From the NCBI RefSeq assembly GCF_018327685.1, contig NZ_BNEL01000003.1:2232001-2296000 (forward strand): DNA of 64,000 nt. Reading direction: 5' to 3'. The translations under genes were made by a program, and so were the position numbers. This DNA is from Streptomyces sp. TS71-3 (lineage in GTDB: Bacteria; Actinomycetota; Actinomycetes; Streptomycetales; Streptomycetaceae). Under the pieces are notes generated by a model. That model was not told the origin of the DNA. It saw nothing but the letters and a program-made list of their open reading frames with translations, and ran no database searches. Shown here one piece after another: positions 28,084 to 37,219 of this stretch (positions within the stretch are counted from its first letter, which is position 1; each line of letters begins with the position of its first letter).

Positions 28084-29505
28084 GTGCCGTCAATTGTCGA
28101 TGTCGTCGTGGTGGGCGCCGGCCCGAACGGCCTCACCGCTGCCGTCGAACTGGCCCGCCGCGGCTTCTCGGTGTCCGTCTTCGAGGCCCGCGGCACCATC
28201 GGCGGCGGAGCCCGCACCGAGGAGCTGACCCTCCCCGGCTTCCGGCACGACCCCTGCTCCGCGGCACACCCCCTCGGCGCGTCGTCCCCGGTCTTCGGCA
28301 CGATGCCGCTGGAGCGCTACGGGCTCGAATGGCGGCACGCCGACCTGCCGATGGCGCACCCCTTCCCGGACGGCACCGCCGCCGTCCTGTCCCGCTCGAT
28401 CGACGAGACCGCCGCTTCCTTCGGCCCCCGCGACGAGCGCACGTACCGCAGGCTCGTCGCCCCCTTCGCCGACCGGACCGAAGCCCTCTTCCGGGACTTC
28501 ATGTCCCTGCCGTCCACGGCGCTGCCCCGCGACCCCGTCACCCTCGCCCGGTTCGGCCTCGCCGGGCTGCCGCCGTCCACCTGGCTGCTGCGCAGGTTCC
28601 AGGACGAGCGGGCCAAGGCGCTCTTCGCCGGCCTGGTCGCGCATGTGATCGCGCCGCTCGACGGGCTCGCCACCGGCGCCGTCGGCCTGGTCTTCGCGCT
28701 CGCCGCGCACGCCGCCGGCTGGCCGGTCGCCCGCGGCGGCTCCCAGTCCATCGCCGACGCCCTCGCCGGCTACCTGAAGGACCTCGGCGCCGCCGTCCAC
28801 ACCGACTACGAGGTCAAACGGCTCGACGACCTGCCGCCCGCGCGCGCCTACGTCTTCGACACCTCGCCCACGGCCCTCGCGAGGATCGCGGGCCTCGGCC
28901 ACACCTACGACGGATACCGGTACGGCGCCGGCATCTTCAAGGTCGACTACGCGCTGGACGGCCCGGTGCCCTGGACCGCCGAGGAGCCGCGCCGCGCCGG
29001 CACCGTCCAGATCGGCGCGGACAGCCGTGAGATCGGAACCGCCCTGTACGCGGCCTCCCGCACCAGCCGGGCGCCCGAGACGCCGTTCCTGATCACCGTG
29101 CAGCCCACCCTCGCCGACCCGTCCCGCGCGCCCGAGGGCAAGCACACGTTCTGGGCGTACGGGCACGTGCCGAACGGCTGGCAGGGCGACCTGACCGACG
29201 CCATCGAGCGGCAGTTGGAGCGGTTCGCGCCCGGCTTCCGCGACCTGGTGCTCGCCCGCGCCACCGCCGGTCCCCCCGAACTCGCCGAGCGCAACCCCAA
29301 CTACGTCGGCGGGGACATCGCCTGCGGCGCGGCCGACGGCCTGCAACTGCTGCTCAGGCCCCGGATCGGCCTCTTCCCGTACAGCACGCCCCACCCGGCC
29401 GTCTTCCTCTGCTCCTCGGCCACCCCGCCGGGACCGGGCGTGCACGGCATGTCCGGGCACAACGCCGCGAAGGCCGTCTGGCGCAGGCTGCGGCAGAACT
29501 CCTGA
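28084..29505 (+). CDS. phytoene desaturase-type NAD(P)/FAD oxidoreductase
   Basis: 474 residues from GTG 28084, preceded by GAAGGGG. The FAD-binding motif [20 protein letters not shown] (8-27) and [14 protein letters not shown] are typical of the carotenoid desaturase/retinol saturase family; the C-terminal GHNAAKAVW closes the FAD domain. The family carries out FAD-dependent desaturation, saturation or isomerisation of polyenes, but lone genes like this, without carotenoid neighbours, have no assigned substrate. Confidence 0.82.
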   Translation: MPSIVDVVVVGAGPNGLTAAVELARRGFSVSVFEARGTIGGGARTEELTLPGFRHDPCSAAHPLGASSPVFGTMPLERYGLEWRHADLPMAHPFPDGTAAVLSRSIDETAASFGPRDERTYRRLVAPFADRTEALFRDFMSLPSTALPRDPVTLARFGLAGLPPSTWLLRRFQDERAKALFAGLVAHVIAPLDGLATGAVGLVFALAAHAAGWPVARGGSQSIADALAGYLKDLGAAVHTDYEVKRLDDLPPARAYVFDTSPTALARIAGLGHTYDGYRYGAGIFKVDYALDGPVPWTAEEPRRAGTVQIGADSREIGTALYAASRTSRAPETPFLITVQPTLADPSRAPEGKHTFWAYGHVPNGWQGDLTDAIERQLERFAPGFRDLVLARATAGPPELAERNPNYVGGDIACGAADGLQLLLRPRIGLFPYSTPHPAVFLCSSATPPGPGVHGMSGHNAAKAVWRRLRQNS

Positions 29506-29577
29506 GCCCGCGGCACCGCACCCGGGACCCCGCCGCCCGGACCGCGGCTGCGCACCGTCCGCCCTACGATGACCGCC

Positions 29578-30102
29578 ATGGCCACCCTCACGATCGTCCG
29601 CGGCGACATCACCGAGCAGTCCGTCGACGCGGTGGTGAACGCCGCCAACTCCTCGCTGCTGGGAGGCGGGGGCGTCGACGGCGCCATCCACCGGCGCGGC
29701 GGGCCCGAGATCCTCGCCGCGTGCCGTGCCCTGCGCGCCGGCGCGTACGGCAAGGGCCTGCCGACCGGCGAGGCCGTCGCGACGACCGCGGGCCGGCTGC
29801 CCGCCGGCCATGTGATCCACACCGTGGGGCCCGTCTGGTCCCAGGCGGAGGACCGCTCCGCGCTGCTCGACTCCTGCTACCGGCAGTCCCTGCGCGTCGC
29901 CGCCGAACTCGGCGCCCGCACCGTCGCCTTCCCCGCCATCTCCACCGGCATCTACGGCTGGCCCGTGGACGACGGCGCCCGCATCGCCGTCCGGGCGGTC
30001 CGCGAGGCGGCCGGCGAGGGCATCGAGGAGGTGCGGTTCATGGCCTTCGACGAGCGGACCCACCGCGCCTTCGAGGCGGCGCTCGCCACGAACGGCGGCT
30101 GA
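29578..30102 (+). CDS. macrodomain protein, O-acetyl-ADP-ribose deacetylase type
   Basis: 174 residues covering one macrodomain: GDITEQSVDAVVNAANSSLL, GGGGVDGAIHRRGG and FPAISTGIYGWP are the ADP-ribose-binding loops of the MacroD/YmdB group. It removes ADP-ribose-type adducts or deacetylates O-acetyl-ADP-ribose, the product of sirtuins; a sirtuin gene lies 10 kb away. TACGAT eight bases before the ATG suggests a leaderless transcript; ATG 29569 is an alternative start. Confidence 0.92.
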   Translation: MATLTIVRGDITEQSVDAVVNAANSSLLGGGGVDGAIHRRGGPEILAACRALRAGAYGKGLPTGEAVATTAGRLPAGHVIHTVGPVWSQAEDRSALLDSCYRQSLRVAAELGARTVAFPAISTGIYGWPVDDGARIAVRAVREAAGEGIEEVRFMAFDERTHRAFEAALATNGG

Positions 30103-30141
30103 AGCGGCGCTCGGCGGGGACCCGTTCCCGGCCGCACGCGC

Positions 30142-30157
30142 CCCACCCGGGGGTGGG
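30142..30157. terminator. short hairpin between convergent macrodomain and nucleotidyltransferase genes
   Basis: CCCACCC-GG-GGGTGGG forms a 7-bp stem in the 76-bp gap between two convergent stops; GCGCCCCACCC is repeated just beyond it. Probably bidirectional. Confidence 0.5.
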
Positions 30158-30178
30158 CTACAAGCGCCCCACCCCCGC

Positions 30179-30928
30179 TCAGCCCTCCGGCACCCCCGTC
30201 AGGAACTCGGCGGCCGGCACCCGCCCCGACTCCTCCAGCTCCCGCGACGCCTCCATGACGTCCTTGACGGTGTCGATGCCCCGCCAGTAGCCGGACAGCC
30301 GGTACCCGACGAGCCGCCCGTCGCGCGCCAGCCGGGGGAACGTGCTGTCCTCGTGGTCGCCCCGGTCGGGCAGCAGGCCCACCACGGACGGGTCGAAGAC
30401 GTAGATCCCGGCGTTGATCCAGTACGGCAGCTCGGGGGACTGCACGAAGCTGCGGATGCGGTCCGCCTCGTCCAGGTCGGCGATGCCCCACCGGGAGCGG
30501 TACGGGGACAGGGCGACCGTGACGTGCCCGTCGTGCCCGCCGTGGTAGGCGGCCAGGTCCGCGAGCGAGCAGGAGCTGATCACGTCGCCGTTGAGGACGA
30601 AGAACGGCGCCCCGGGGTCGGCCAGGGCGCGGGCCGCGAACTTCAGGCCGCCGCCCCGGCCCAGCGGCTCCTTCTCGACGGCGTACCGCACGGCCAGGCC
30701 GAAGCGTGCGCCGTCGCCGACGTACTCGGTGATCACCTCCGCCTTGTAGCCGCCCGACACGGTCACCGACCTCACCCCGTGCGCCGCCAGCCACAGCAAC
30801 TGGTGGCAGATGATGGGCGCGCCGGCCACCGGCACCATCGCCTTCGGGGCGTGGTCGCTGTAGGGCCGCATGCGGGTGGCCTGGCCGCCCGCGAGGATCA
30901 GGGCCTGGGTCATCGGGGATCCGGACAT
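30179..30928 (-). CDS. sugar nucleotidyltransferase
   Basis: 249 residues from ATG 30928 (GGAAGGAG before it). The signature LAGGQATRMRPYSDHAPKAM and NGDVISS place it among NDP-hexose pyrophosphorylases (mannose-1-phosphate guanylyltransferase or glucose-1-phosphate thymidylyltransferase group). It makes activated sugar from sugar-1-phosphate and NTP. It is divergent from a PIG-V-like mannosyltransferase gene, so GDP-mannose formation for a polyprenol-linked donor is plausible but unproven. Confidence 0.85.
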   Translation of the reverse strand: MSGSPMTQALILAGGQATRMRPYSDHAPKAMVPVAGAPIICHQLLWLAAHGVRSVTVSGGYKAEVITEYVGDGARFGLAVRYAVEKEPLGRGGGLKFAARALADPGAPFFVLNGDVISSCSLADLAAYHGGHDGHVTVALSPYRSRWGIADLDEADRIRSFVQSPELPYWINAGIYVFDPSVVGLLPDRGDHEDSTFPRLARDGRLVGYRLSGYWRGIDTVKDVMEASRELEESGRVPAAEFLTGVPEG

Positions 30929-31289
30929 GCCACGTGCTCCTTCCCTTCCCCTTGGCTTCGGAGGCCGCGGGGGTGCCTCGCCGAACGCTCCGCGGCATCG
31001 CTCGGGTGCCTCGCGGGACGCCCTGCGGCACCGCACGTACCCCGCGGGCCGCTTCACAGGCGCTCCTCGCCGCATCCTCGCAGCGTCCGGGGGCGGGCGC
31101 CGTGCAGCGTCCCCGGCCCTGGCGCCGGATCGTCACCCGGACAGCCGTGCCGCCGCGCCGGCAAAGGCGCCCGCACCACCGACCGGCCGCTCCCCGGTGG
31201 CCGCCCGCCCGCCGGACACCGAGGGTGGAACCGATGCGCCCGGCACATCCGCCGCGGAGCGCGTCCCCGTGCCGTGTCGGAGGTGTGCC
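30929..31289. other. divergent spacer between nucleotidyltransferase and mannosyltransferase
   Basis: 361 bp of GC-rich sequence with imperfect internal repetition (two related GTGCCTCGC-type blocks near 30973 and 31009) and no recognisable gene. The mannosyltransferase ribosome site GGAGG lies at its right end. Confidence 0.5.
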
Positions 31290-32459
31290 GTGTCCGGGGA
31301 CCCAACGCCCACCGCCGAGCGGACCAGCGGGCTTGTCAGGGCGCGCGGGGTGCTGAGCACGGCGGCGCCGGCGCTGGGCGTCTACGCCGCGGTGCGCCTG
31401 GCCTGCCTGCTCGCGGTGGTGGCCACCTCGTGGGTGGTGGGCAGGCATCCGCGCAGCAGGATCGCGGGCCACTGGGACGCGCTCTGGTACCAGCGGATCG
31501 CGCGCAGCGGCTACGGCGTGATGACGCTGCCGGACGAGCACGGCGTCACCTACACCGACCTCGCGTTCTTCCCTCTCTATCCGGGCCTGCAGCGGGCCGT
31601 CTCGACGGTCCTGCCGATCGGGGCGGCCAACGTGGGCCTGCTCGTCGCCTGGGTGTCCGCGGCCGTGGCGTGCCTGGGGATCTTCGCCGTCGGCGCCCAC
31701 CTGTACGGCCGGCGGGTGGGCATCGTGCTCGTGGTGCTCTGGGGGCTCCTGCCGAACGCCGTCGTGGAGACCATGGCGTACAGCGAGTCGTCGCTGACCG
31801 CGTTCGCCGCCTGGTCGCTGTACGCGGTGCTCACCCGGCGGTGGCTGTGGGCCGGGTTCCTCTCCGTGCTCGCCGGACTCACCCGGCCCAACGGCATCGC
31901 GGTCGCCGCCGCGGTCGGCTGCGCCGCGGCCGTCGCGCTGTGGCGGGATCCCGGGTGCCGGCGGGATCCGCGGGTGTGGGCGGCGCCCGTGCTCGCGCCG
32001 CTGGGCTGGCTGGGGTACATCGGCTGGGCCGGGCTGCGGGCGGGCTCCCCGACGGGGTACTTCGACGTCCAGCGGGTCTGGGGCTCGCGCTTCGACTTCG
32101 GCCACTGGACGCTGTGGTTCGGCCACCGGCTGGCGACGCGCGAGGCGTGGCTCAGCCAGTACGCGGCCGGCGCCCTGCTGATCGCGGCCGTGGTCGCTCT
32201 GGTGCTGCTGGTCCTCGACCGGCCCCCGTTCGCCCTCCTCGCGTACACCGGGGTCCTGATGGCGATCGCCCTCGGCGGCTCCAACTACTTCGCGTCCCGG
32301 CCGCGCTTCCTCCTGCCGGCCTTCCCGCTGCTGATCCCGGCCGCGCTCGCGCTGGCCAGGGCCCGGCCGCTGACCAGGGCCGTGCTGACGGGGGGTCTGG
32401 CCGGGATCTCGGTCTGCTACGGCGCGTACCTCGTCGTCATCGCGCCGACGGCACCCTGA
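31290..32459 (+). CDS. membrane mannosyltransferase (PIG-V/GPI-mannosyltransferase 2-like)
   Basis: 389 residues from GTG 31290, preceded by CGGAGGTGTGCC. About nine membrane helices are visible (VYAAVRLACLLAVVATSWVV onward). The conserved early loop HWDALWYQRIARSGY carries the acidic residue expected to bind the polyprenyl-phosphate sugar donor, and YSESSLTAFAAWSLY and TRPNGIA are family motifs. In actinomycetes these enzymes transfer mannose from polyprenol phosphate to proteins or glycolipids on the outer face. It converges with a GtrA-like gene. Confidence 0.82.
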   Translation: MSGDPTPTAERTSGLVRARGVLSTAAPALGVYAAVRLACLLAVVATSWVVGRHPRSRIAGHWDALWYQRIARSGYGVMTLPDEHGVTYTDLAFFPLYPGLQRAVSTVLPIGAANVGLLVAWVSAAVACLGIFAVGAHLYGRRVGIVLVVLWGLLPNAVVETMAYSESSLTAFAAWSLYAVLTRRWLWAGFLSVLAGLTRPNGIAVAAAVGCAAAVALWRDPGCRRDPRVWAAPVLAPLGWLGYIGWAGLRAGSPTGYFDVQRVWGSRFDFGHWTLWFGHRLATREAWLSQYAAGALLIAAVVALVLLVLDRPPFALLAYTGVLMAIALGGSNYFASRPRFLLPAFPLLIPAALALARARPLTRAVLTGGLAGISVCYGAYLVVIAPTAP

Positions 32460-32477
32460 CGCGGCGCCGGCCATCCC

Positions 32478-32948
32478 TCAGGCGTTCTCCTCCGCGGCCG
32501 GCGCCAGCCGGAACACCCAGGTGCGGTACGACCAGAAGCGGAACGCGGTGGCGAGCGCGATGCCGAGCGCCTTGACCAGGTTGTCCCGGAGGGCGGTGTC
32601 CCAGCCGAACCAGTGCAGCGCGGCGAACAGCCCCCCGTTCTCGATGACGAGGCTGGCGACGCTGAACACCACGAACAGCGTGAACTCCCGGGTCGCGCCC
32701 CGCTTGTCCCGGTCGCGGTAGGTGTAGTAGCGGTACCCGAGGTAGTTGGAGACGATCGCCACGCCGGTGCCCACCACGCTGCACTGCAGGGTGGAGAGCG
32801 AGGTCAGAGCCCGGCAGACGTTGAACACCGCGAAGTTGACCACCAGCCCGAGGCCGCCGACCGCGCCGAACTTCGCGATCTCCCGCAGCAGCGCCGGCAG
32901 CTTCGTCCCGCCCCGGCCGCGGCGCCCGAGTCCTATGCGCCTGCGCAT
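32478..32948 (-). CDS. GtrA-family membrane protein
   Basis: 156 residues with four membrane segments (FGAVGGLGLVVNFAVFNVC, VVGTGVAIVSNYLGYRYYTY, FTLFVVFSVASLVIENGG, ALGIALATAFRFWSYRTWVF). The family is proposed to flip or support polyprenol-phosphate-linked sugars in surface glycan synthesis, which suits the neighbouring mannosyltransferase. Upstream, TATAGT (minus strand, near 33045) may be its -10 box. Confidence 0.88.
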   Translation of the reverse strand: MRRRIGLGRRGRGGTKLPALLREIAKFGAVGGLGLVVNFAVFNVCRALTSLSTLQCSVVGTGVAIVSNYLGYRYYTYRDRDKRGATREFTLFVVFSVASLVIENGGLFAALHWFGWDTALRDNLVKALGIALATAFRFWSYRTWVFRLAPAAEENA

Positions 32949-33193
32949 GCCGTGCTCCGGGAGGCCGGCCCCGCGGAGTGGGCGGACGGAGGGAAGGACG
33001 GGTCCATCGAGACTCCCTCACCCGCGGTGATCAAGCATTTCCACTATAGGAGTACATGCCCGGATACGCCTGTCGGGGAGGCGGTGGGGGACGCTCCTGA
33101 CAGGCGCCGGCAGCCGGCTGTGCGGGGCGCGCCCCGGTCGGCCGGCCGCCGGCCTCCGCTCGCCGGGTGGTGGCAGGCCGCGGGCGAGGGCCG

Positions 33194-34210
33194 TCACGCG
33201 AGGCGGTTGACCGCGCAGGCGAACGCGCCGGGGAAGCGCGCCGCGGCCGGCACGATCCGGGGGCCGAGCGCCGGGCGGCCGCGCAGCCACAGCAGCGCGC
33301 ACGTCAGGGCCCGGTACCGCCGGGACAACCGGCGCCAGGCCCGCTCGTACTCCTCGGGCCGGCCTGCGCGCACGCACCGCACGAGATGGAACGACGCCTC
33401 CAGGGCCAGGGAGATCCCCTCGCCGGTCAGCGCGTCGACGTACCCCGCCGCGTCGCCCACCAGCAGGGTCCGCCCGGCCACCCGGGCACGCACCCGCTGG
33501 CGCAGCGGGCCCGCGCCGCGCACCGGCGTCACGGCCGCGTCCGGCAGCCGGGCGGCCAGCGCGGGGAACCGCGCCAGCTGCTCCTCGAAGGGCCCCCGCT
33601 CGCCGGTGAGGACGGCGACACCCACGAGGCCGGGCCCCACCGGGGTGACGTAGGCCTCGGCCCGCTCCGACCAGTGCACCTCCACGCAGTCGGTCCACGG
33701 CGCCACCGCGAAGTGCCGGCGCAGCCCGTACCGCGCGGGCCGCCCGTCCGGCGCGCCGCCGAGGCCGAGGCCCCGGCGGATGGGGGAGTGCAGCCCGTCG
33801 GCGGCGGCGAGGTAGCGGGCGGTGATCCCGGCCGCCGTGACCCCGTCCCGGTCCTGACGCGGCGCGGTCACCCGCACCGGCAGCACCGGCACGCCCAGCT
33901 CGGCGGCCCGGCGTGCCAGCGCGGCGTGCAGGTCGGTCCGGCGCACGCCCACGCCGGGCAGGCCGCGGAAGCGCGCCTCGGCCTGGTGGCGGGCGTCCAC
34001 GTAGCGGATACCGCGAACGGGCTGGCCCCGCAGGGTGACCCCCAGCTCCGCCAACGATCGGACCGCCGGAGGCATCAGGCCCTCCCCGCATGCCTTGTCG
34101 ACCGGCAGTGCCCGGGGCTCCGCGACGACGACGTCGAGCCCGGCCCGTGCGGCGTGGATGGCCGTGGCGAGCCCCGCGGGACCGCCGCCTGCCACCAGCA
34201 GGTCGATCAC
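33194..34210 (-). CDS. srsC: FAD-dependent oxidoreductase, SrsC-like
   Basis: 338 residues. The FAD motif VAGGGPAGLATAIHAARAG (6-24), the DG motif AAADGLHSPIRRGLG and GDAAGYVDALTGEG place it in the geranylgeranyl-reductase/aromatic hydroxylase group. GTG start 34210 overlaps the methyltransferase stop (GTGA). In Streptomyces griseus the srsABC operon makes phenolic lipids and SrsC hydroxylates the methylated alkylresorcinol ring; the identical gene order supports the same role here. Confidence 0.82.
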   Translation of the reverse strand: MIDLLVAGGGPAGLATAIHAARAGLDVVVAEPRALPVDKACGEGLMPPAVRSLAELGVTLRGQPVRGIRYVDARHQAEARFRGLPGVGVRRTDLHAALARRAAELGVPVLPVRVTAPRQDRDGVTAAGITARYLAAADGLHSPIRRGLGLGGAPDGRPARYGLRRHFAVAPWTDCVEVHWSERAEAYVTPVGPGLVGVAVLTGERGPFEEQLARFPALAARLPDAAVTPVRGAGPLRQRVRARVAGRTLLVGDAAGYVDALTGEGISLALEASFHLVRCVRAGRPEEYERAWRRLSRRYRALTCALLWLRGRPALGPRIVPAAARFPGAFACAVNRLA

Positions 34211-34785
34211 GGTACCGGGGCCGCCGCGGCCAGGGCGGCGTTCTCGCAGCGCAGCCGGACGGCCAGCAGGGGCACGTTGGCCAGGGTGAAGCAGGCCGCC
34301 GTGAGCCAGGCGCCGTGCACCAGCGGCAGCGCGGCGCCCTCCACGACGACGGCGAGGTAGTTCGGATGGTCCATCCACCGGTACGGGCCGCCCGTCACCA
34401 GCGGGCGGCCGGGGACGACGATGACCCGGGTGTTCCAGCGCGCCCCCAGGGCGGTGACGCACCACCAGCGCAGCGCCTGCGCGGCCAGCGCGAGCCCCAG
34501 CATCGGCCAGCCCAGCGCGGGCAGGAACGGCCGGCCCGCGGCGGCCACCTCCGCCAGGCAGCCGGCCAGCAGGCCGGTGTGCAGCACCACCATCACCGGA
34601 TAGTGCCCGCGCCCGTGCTCGACGCCCCCGAGCCGGCGGCTGGCGGCTGCGTTGCGGCGGGCGACGGTGAGCTCGGCGACGCGCTCTGTCGCGACGAGCG
34701 CGATGAGCAGCGTGTAGGGCGCCACGGACTCGATCAGCGGCAGGGCCGCCGGCACGGTCATCGGCAGGGCCATCGTCAGGGTCAT
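34207..34785 (-). CDS. srsB: isoprenylcysteine methyltransferase-like enzyme, SrsB-like
   Basis: 192 residues with about four membrane helices and the conserved methyltransferase end RWMDHPNYLAVVVEGAALPL and GARWNTRVIVVPG. This ICMT-fold family includes SrsB, which O-methylates alkylresorcinols. It begins 7 bp after the polyketide synthase stop; AGGTGG lies just before the ATG. Confidence 0.85.
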   Translation of the reverse strand: MTLTMALPMTVPAALPLIESVAPYTLLIALVATERVAELTVARRNAAASRRLGGVEHGRGHYPVMVVLHTGLLAGCLAEVAAAGRPFLPALGWPMLGLALAAQALRWWCVTALGARWNTRVIVVPGRPLVTGGPYRWMDHPNYLAVVVEGAALPLVHGAWLTAACFTLANVPLLAVRLRCENAALAAAAPVP

Positions 34786-34792
34786 CGGCCAC

Positions 34793-35854
34793 CTACCAGC
34801 GCAGCAGGACGAGTTCGGAGCAGAACCCCGGGCCCATCGCGACCATCATCCCCGGCGTGCCGGCCAGCGGGCGGCGCAGCGCCAGCGTGTCCCGCAGGAT
34901 GTGCAGCACGGACGCGGAGGAGAGGTTGCCGACCTCGGCGAGCGAGCGCCACGACAGCTCAAGCGCCCGAGCGGGCAGATCGAGGCTGTCCCGCACCGCC
35001 TCCAGCACCTTGGGGCCGCCCGGGTGGCACACCCACGCCGTCACGTCCTGGGTCTTCAGGTCGTGGTCGGCCAGGAACGCGCGCACCTCGGGGCCGAGCC
35101 GGCGCGCCACCAGCCCGGGCAGCCCGCTGCCCAGCACGATCCGGAATCCCTCGTCCCCGATGTCCCAGCCGAGCAGGCGCTCGGTGTCCGGGTAGAGCCG
35201 GCTGCGGCTCGCCACCACCACCGGGCCGCCCGGCGGGCCGCCGGGACGGTCCCGGCCCACCGCGACGACGGCCGCGGCGCCGTCCCCGAACAGCGCGCCG
35301 GCCACCATGCCCGCCGGTGAGTCGTCGGTGCGCTGGAGGGTGAGCGAGCACAGCTCGACGGAGAGCAGCACCGCCACGCCGTCCGGGCGGCCGTCCAGGT
35401 AGTCGTGCAGCCGGGCGATGCCGGCCGCGCCGCCCGCACAGCCCAGCCCGAAGACCGGCACCCGCTTCACGTCCGGCCGCAGCCCCAGGCGGCCCGCCAG
35501 CCGGGCCTCGATCGACGGGGCGGCGATCCCGGTGACCGAGGTGGAGATGACCAGGTCCACGTCCCGCGCGCGCAGCCCGGCCGCGTCCAGCGCGGCGCGC
35601 ACCGCCTCCTCGCCCATGTCCACGGCCACCTCGATGAAGCGGTCGTTGGCCCGGCCGAACCCGCCGAGGCCGGCGTACCGCTCCAGCGGCAGGGCGAGGT
35701 GCCGGGTCCGGACGGTGGACTCCGCGTGCAGCCGCTCGAAGACGTGCCGGTGCTCCTCGCGCACCGGCCCCATGGCCAGCAACGCGTCCCTGACCTCGTG
35801 TTGCTCGTACCGGTACCGCGGGAGGACGCCGTGGACGGCGACGATTCGCGTCAT
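34793..35854 (-). CDS. srsA: type III polyketide synthase, SrsA-like alkylresorcinol synthase
   Basis: 353 residues of the chalcone-synthase fold with the complete catalytic triad: Cys139 in FGLGCAGGAAG, His277 in WVCHPGGPKV and Asn310 in GNLSSASVLH, plus the GFxFxP-like end MGPGFCSELVLLRW. It should condense a fatty acyl starter with malonyl-type extenders into an alkylresorcinol. It is first in the operon with srsB and srsC. The start ATG 35854 is six bases after TATAGT, so the mRNA is probably leaderless. Confidence 0.9.
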   Translation of the reverse strand: MTRIVAVHGVLPRYRYEQHEVRDALLAMGPVREEHRHVFERLHAESTVRTRHLALPLERYAGLGGFGRANDRFIEVAVDMGEEAVRAALDAAGLRARDVDLVISTSVTGIAAPSIEARLAGRLGLRPDVKRVPVFGLGCAGGAAGIARLHDYLDGRPDGVAVLLSVELCSLTLQRTDDSPAGMVAGALFGDGAAAVVAVGRDRPGGPPGGPVVVASRSRLYPDTERLLGWDIGDEGFRIVLGSGLPGLVARRLGPEVRAFLADHDLKTQDVTAWVCHPGGPKVLEAVRDSLDLPARALELSWRSLAEVGNLSSASVLHILRDTLALRRPLAGTPGMMVAMGPGFCSELVLLRW

Positions 35855-35860
35855 TGACGT

Positions 35861-35895
35861 ACTATATAAACGAAAAACAGCAAAAGATTTGAAAT
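35861..35895 (-). promoter_or_regulatory. A/T-rich leaderless promoter of srs operon
   Basis: A sharply A/T-rich stretch with TATAGT (minus strand, 35866-35861) six bases before the srsA ATG. No clear -35 hexamer is present at 17-18 bp, so an activator or alternative sigma factor may be needed. Confidence 0.55.
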
Positions 35896-36007
35896 GACGG
35901 TCAGCGGTTGGGGTGTGGCGAAGGTTCGTGCTCGCCCGCCAGGGGGTGGCCGCCCGGGGTGTCCGGGCACCTGGCCCGCTGGCCGCCGGGTCGCCGGGTC
36001 GCCGGGC

Positions 36008-36060
36008 CGCTTGGGCGCTTGGGCGTCTGGGCGTCTGGGCGCCGGGGCGCCTGGGCGTGG
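36008..36060. repeat. TGGGCG-type octamer tandem repeat
   Basis: Seven or so imperfect 8-bp units of the form TGGGCGTC/TGGGCGCT, preceded by TCGCCGGG repeats, fill the spacer between the srs promoter and the UbiA gene. Confidence 0.7.
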
Positions 36061-36124
36061 AAGGTGGGCAGGACTCCGCGGGCCGTTCCGGCGTACGGGG
36101 GTGGACGGGGCCTAGCATCATGAG

Positions 36125-37060
36125 GTGGCTCATACCGGACGCCGTACCACCGTCCCCGGCGTCCCCGGCGTCCCCGTCAGGCCCGGCGCTCCCGTCGGCA
36201 CCGGCGTCACCGGCGTGGTGCCGCGGCGGGCGACCGCCGCCCTGCTCGGCCTGCTGAGGGCCTGTCACCCCGAGCCCACGCTCGCCGTGACGGCCGTGAT
36301 CACCGCACTGGCGGCCGTCTCCGGACACGGCCCCCTCGGCTGCCTGCTCCTCGGCTCGGCGGTGCTGACCGGCCAGCTCTCGGTGGGCTGGTGCAACGAC
36401 CGCCTCGACCTCGCGCGGGACATCGCGGCGGGCCGCCTCGACAAGCCGCTGGTGAGCGGTGCCGTGGGGCCGCGGGTGGTGGCGTTCGCGGCGGGCTGCG
36501 CGCTCGCCCTGTGCGTCCCGCTCTCGCTGGCGAACGGCCTCGCGGCGGGCGCCGCCCATCTGGCCGGCGTCGCGGCGGCCTGGAGCTACAACGCCGGCGT
36601 CAAGCGGACCCTCGCGTCCTGGCTGCCCTACGCCCTCGCCTTCGGCCTGCTGCCGGCCTTCGTCACGCTCTCCCTCCCCGGCCACCCGTGGCCCCCCGCC
36701 TGGGCGGTCGCCGCGGGCGCGCTGCTGGGCCTGGGCGCGCACCTCACCAACGTGCTGCCGGACATCGACGACGACCTGGCGGCGGGGGTGCGCGGGCTGC
36801 CGCAGCGCCTCGGCAGGCGGCGCGCCCGGCTGCTGGGGCCCGTTCCGCTGCTCGCGGCCTGTGCCGTCCTCGTGCTCGGGCCGCCCGGACCGCCGGGTAC
36901 GGCGGGCTGGACCGCGCTCGCCCTCACCGCCGCGCCGGCCGCGGCCACCGCGCTGCCCGCCGCGGCAGGACCCCGCAGCCGGCTCCCGTTCCTGGCCACC
37001 CTCGCGACGGCGGCCGCCGCCGTCGCACTGCTCCTGCTGCGCGGCGGCGCGCTGGCCTGA
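36125..37060 (+). CDS. UbiA-family prenyltransferase
   Basis: 311 residues, mostly membrane helices. The two Asp-rich motifs that bind prenyl diphosphate through magnesium are NDRLD (91-95) and DIDDD (213-217). The N-terminus contains a threefold VPG-type repeat encoded by GTCCCCGGC units. It starts with GTG 36125 close behind TAGCAT, probably leaderless. Divergent from the srs operon; it could prenylate a phenolic or quinone ring, possibly the srs product, but this is inferred only from position. Confidence 0.85.
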   Translation: MAHTGRRTTVPGVPGVPVRPGAPVGTGVTGVVPRRATAALLGLLRACHPEPTLAVTAVITALAAVSGHGPLGCLLLGSAVLTGQLSVGWCNDRLDLARDIAAGRLDKPLVSGAVGPRVVAFAAGCALALCVPLSLANGLAAGAAHLAGVAAAWSYNAGVKRTLASWLPYALAFGLLPAFVTLSLPGHPWPPAWAVAAGALLGLGAHLTNVLPDIDDDLAAGVRGLPQRLGRRRARLLGPVPLLAACAVLVLGPPGPPGTAGWTALALTAAPAAATALPAAAGPRSRLPFLATLATAAAAVALLLLRGGALA

Positions 37061-37219
37061 GCCGTGGCGGGCGCCGACGTGGGCCGGAGCAACCCGCTGG
37101 ACCCGCAGCAACCCGCTGGAGCCAGCTACCAGGCCAGGGCAGCGAAGAGATGCTGGCAGCGCAAGGCTCATGTCGGATTCCCGCCAGTAGGCGCGGCGCC
37201 GGTCGGCCATGCTGGAGGC

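Noticed and set aside
28084..32948. Carotenoid or large natural-product cluster
   Set aside because: The desaturase-like gene has no crtB/crtE-type neighbours; adjacent genes concern ADP-ribose and sugar-polyprenol functions.
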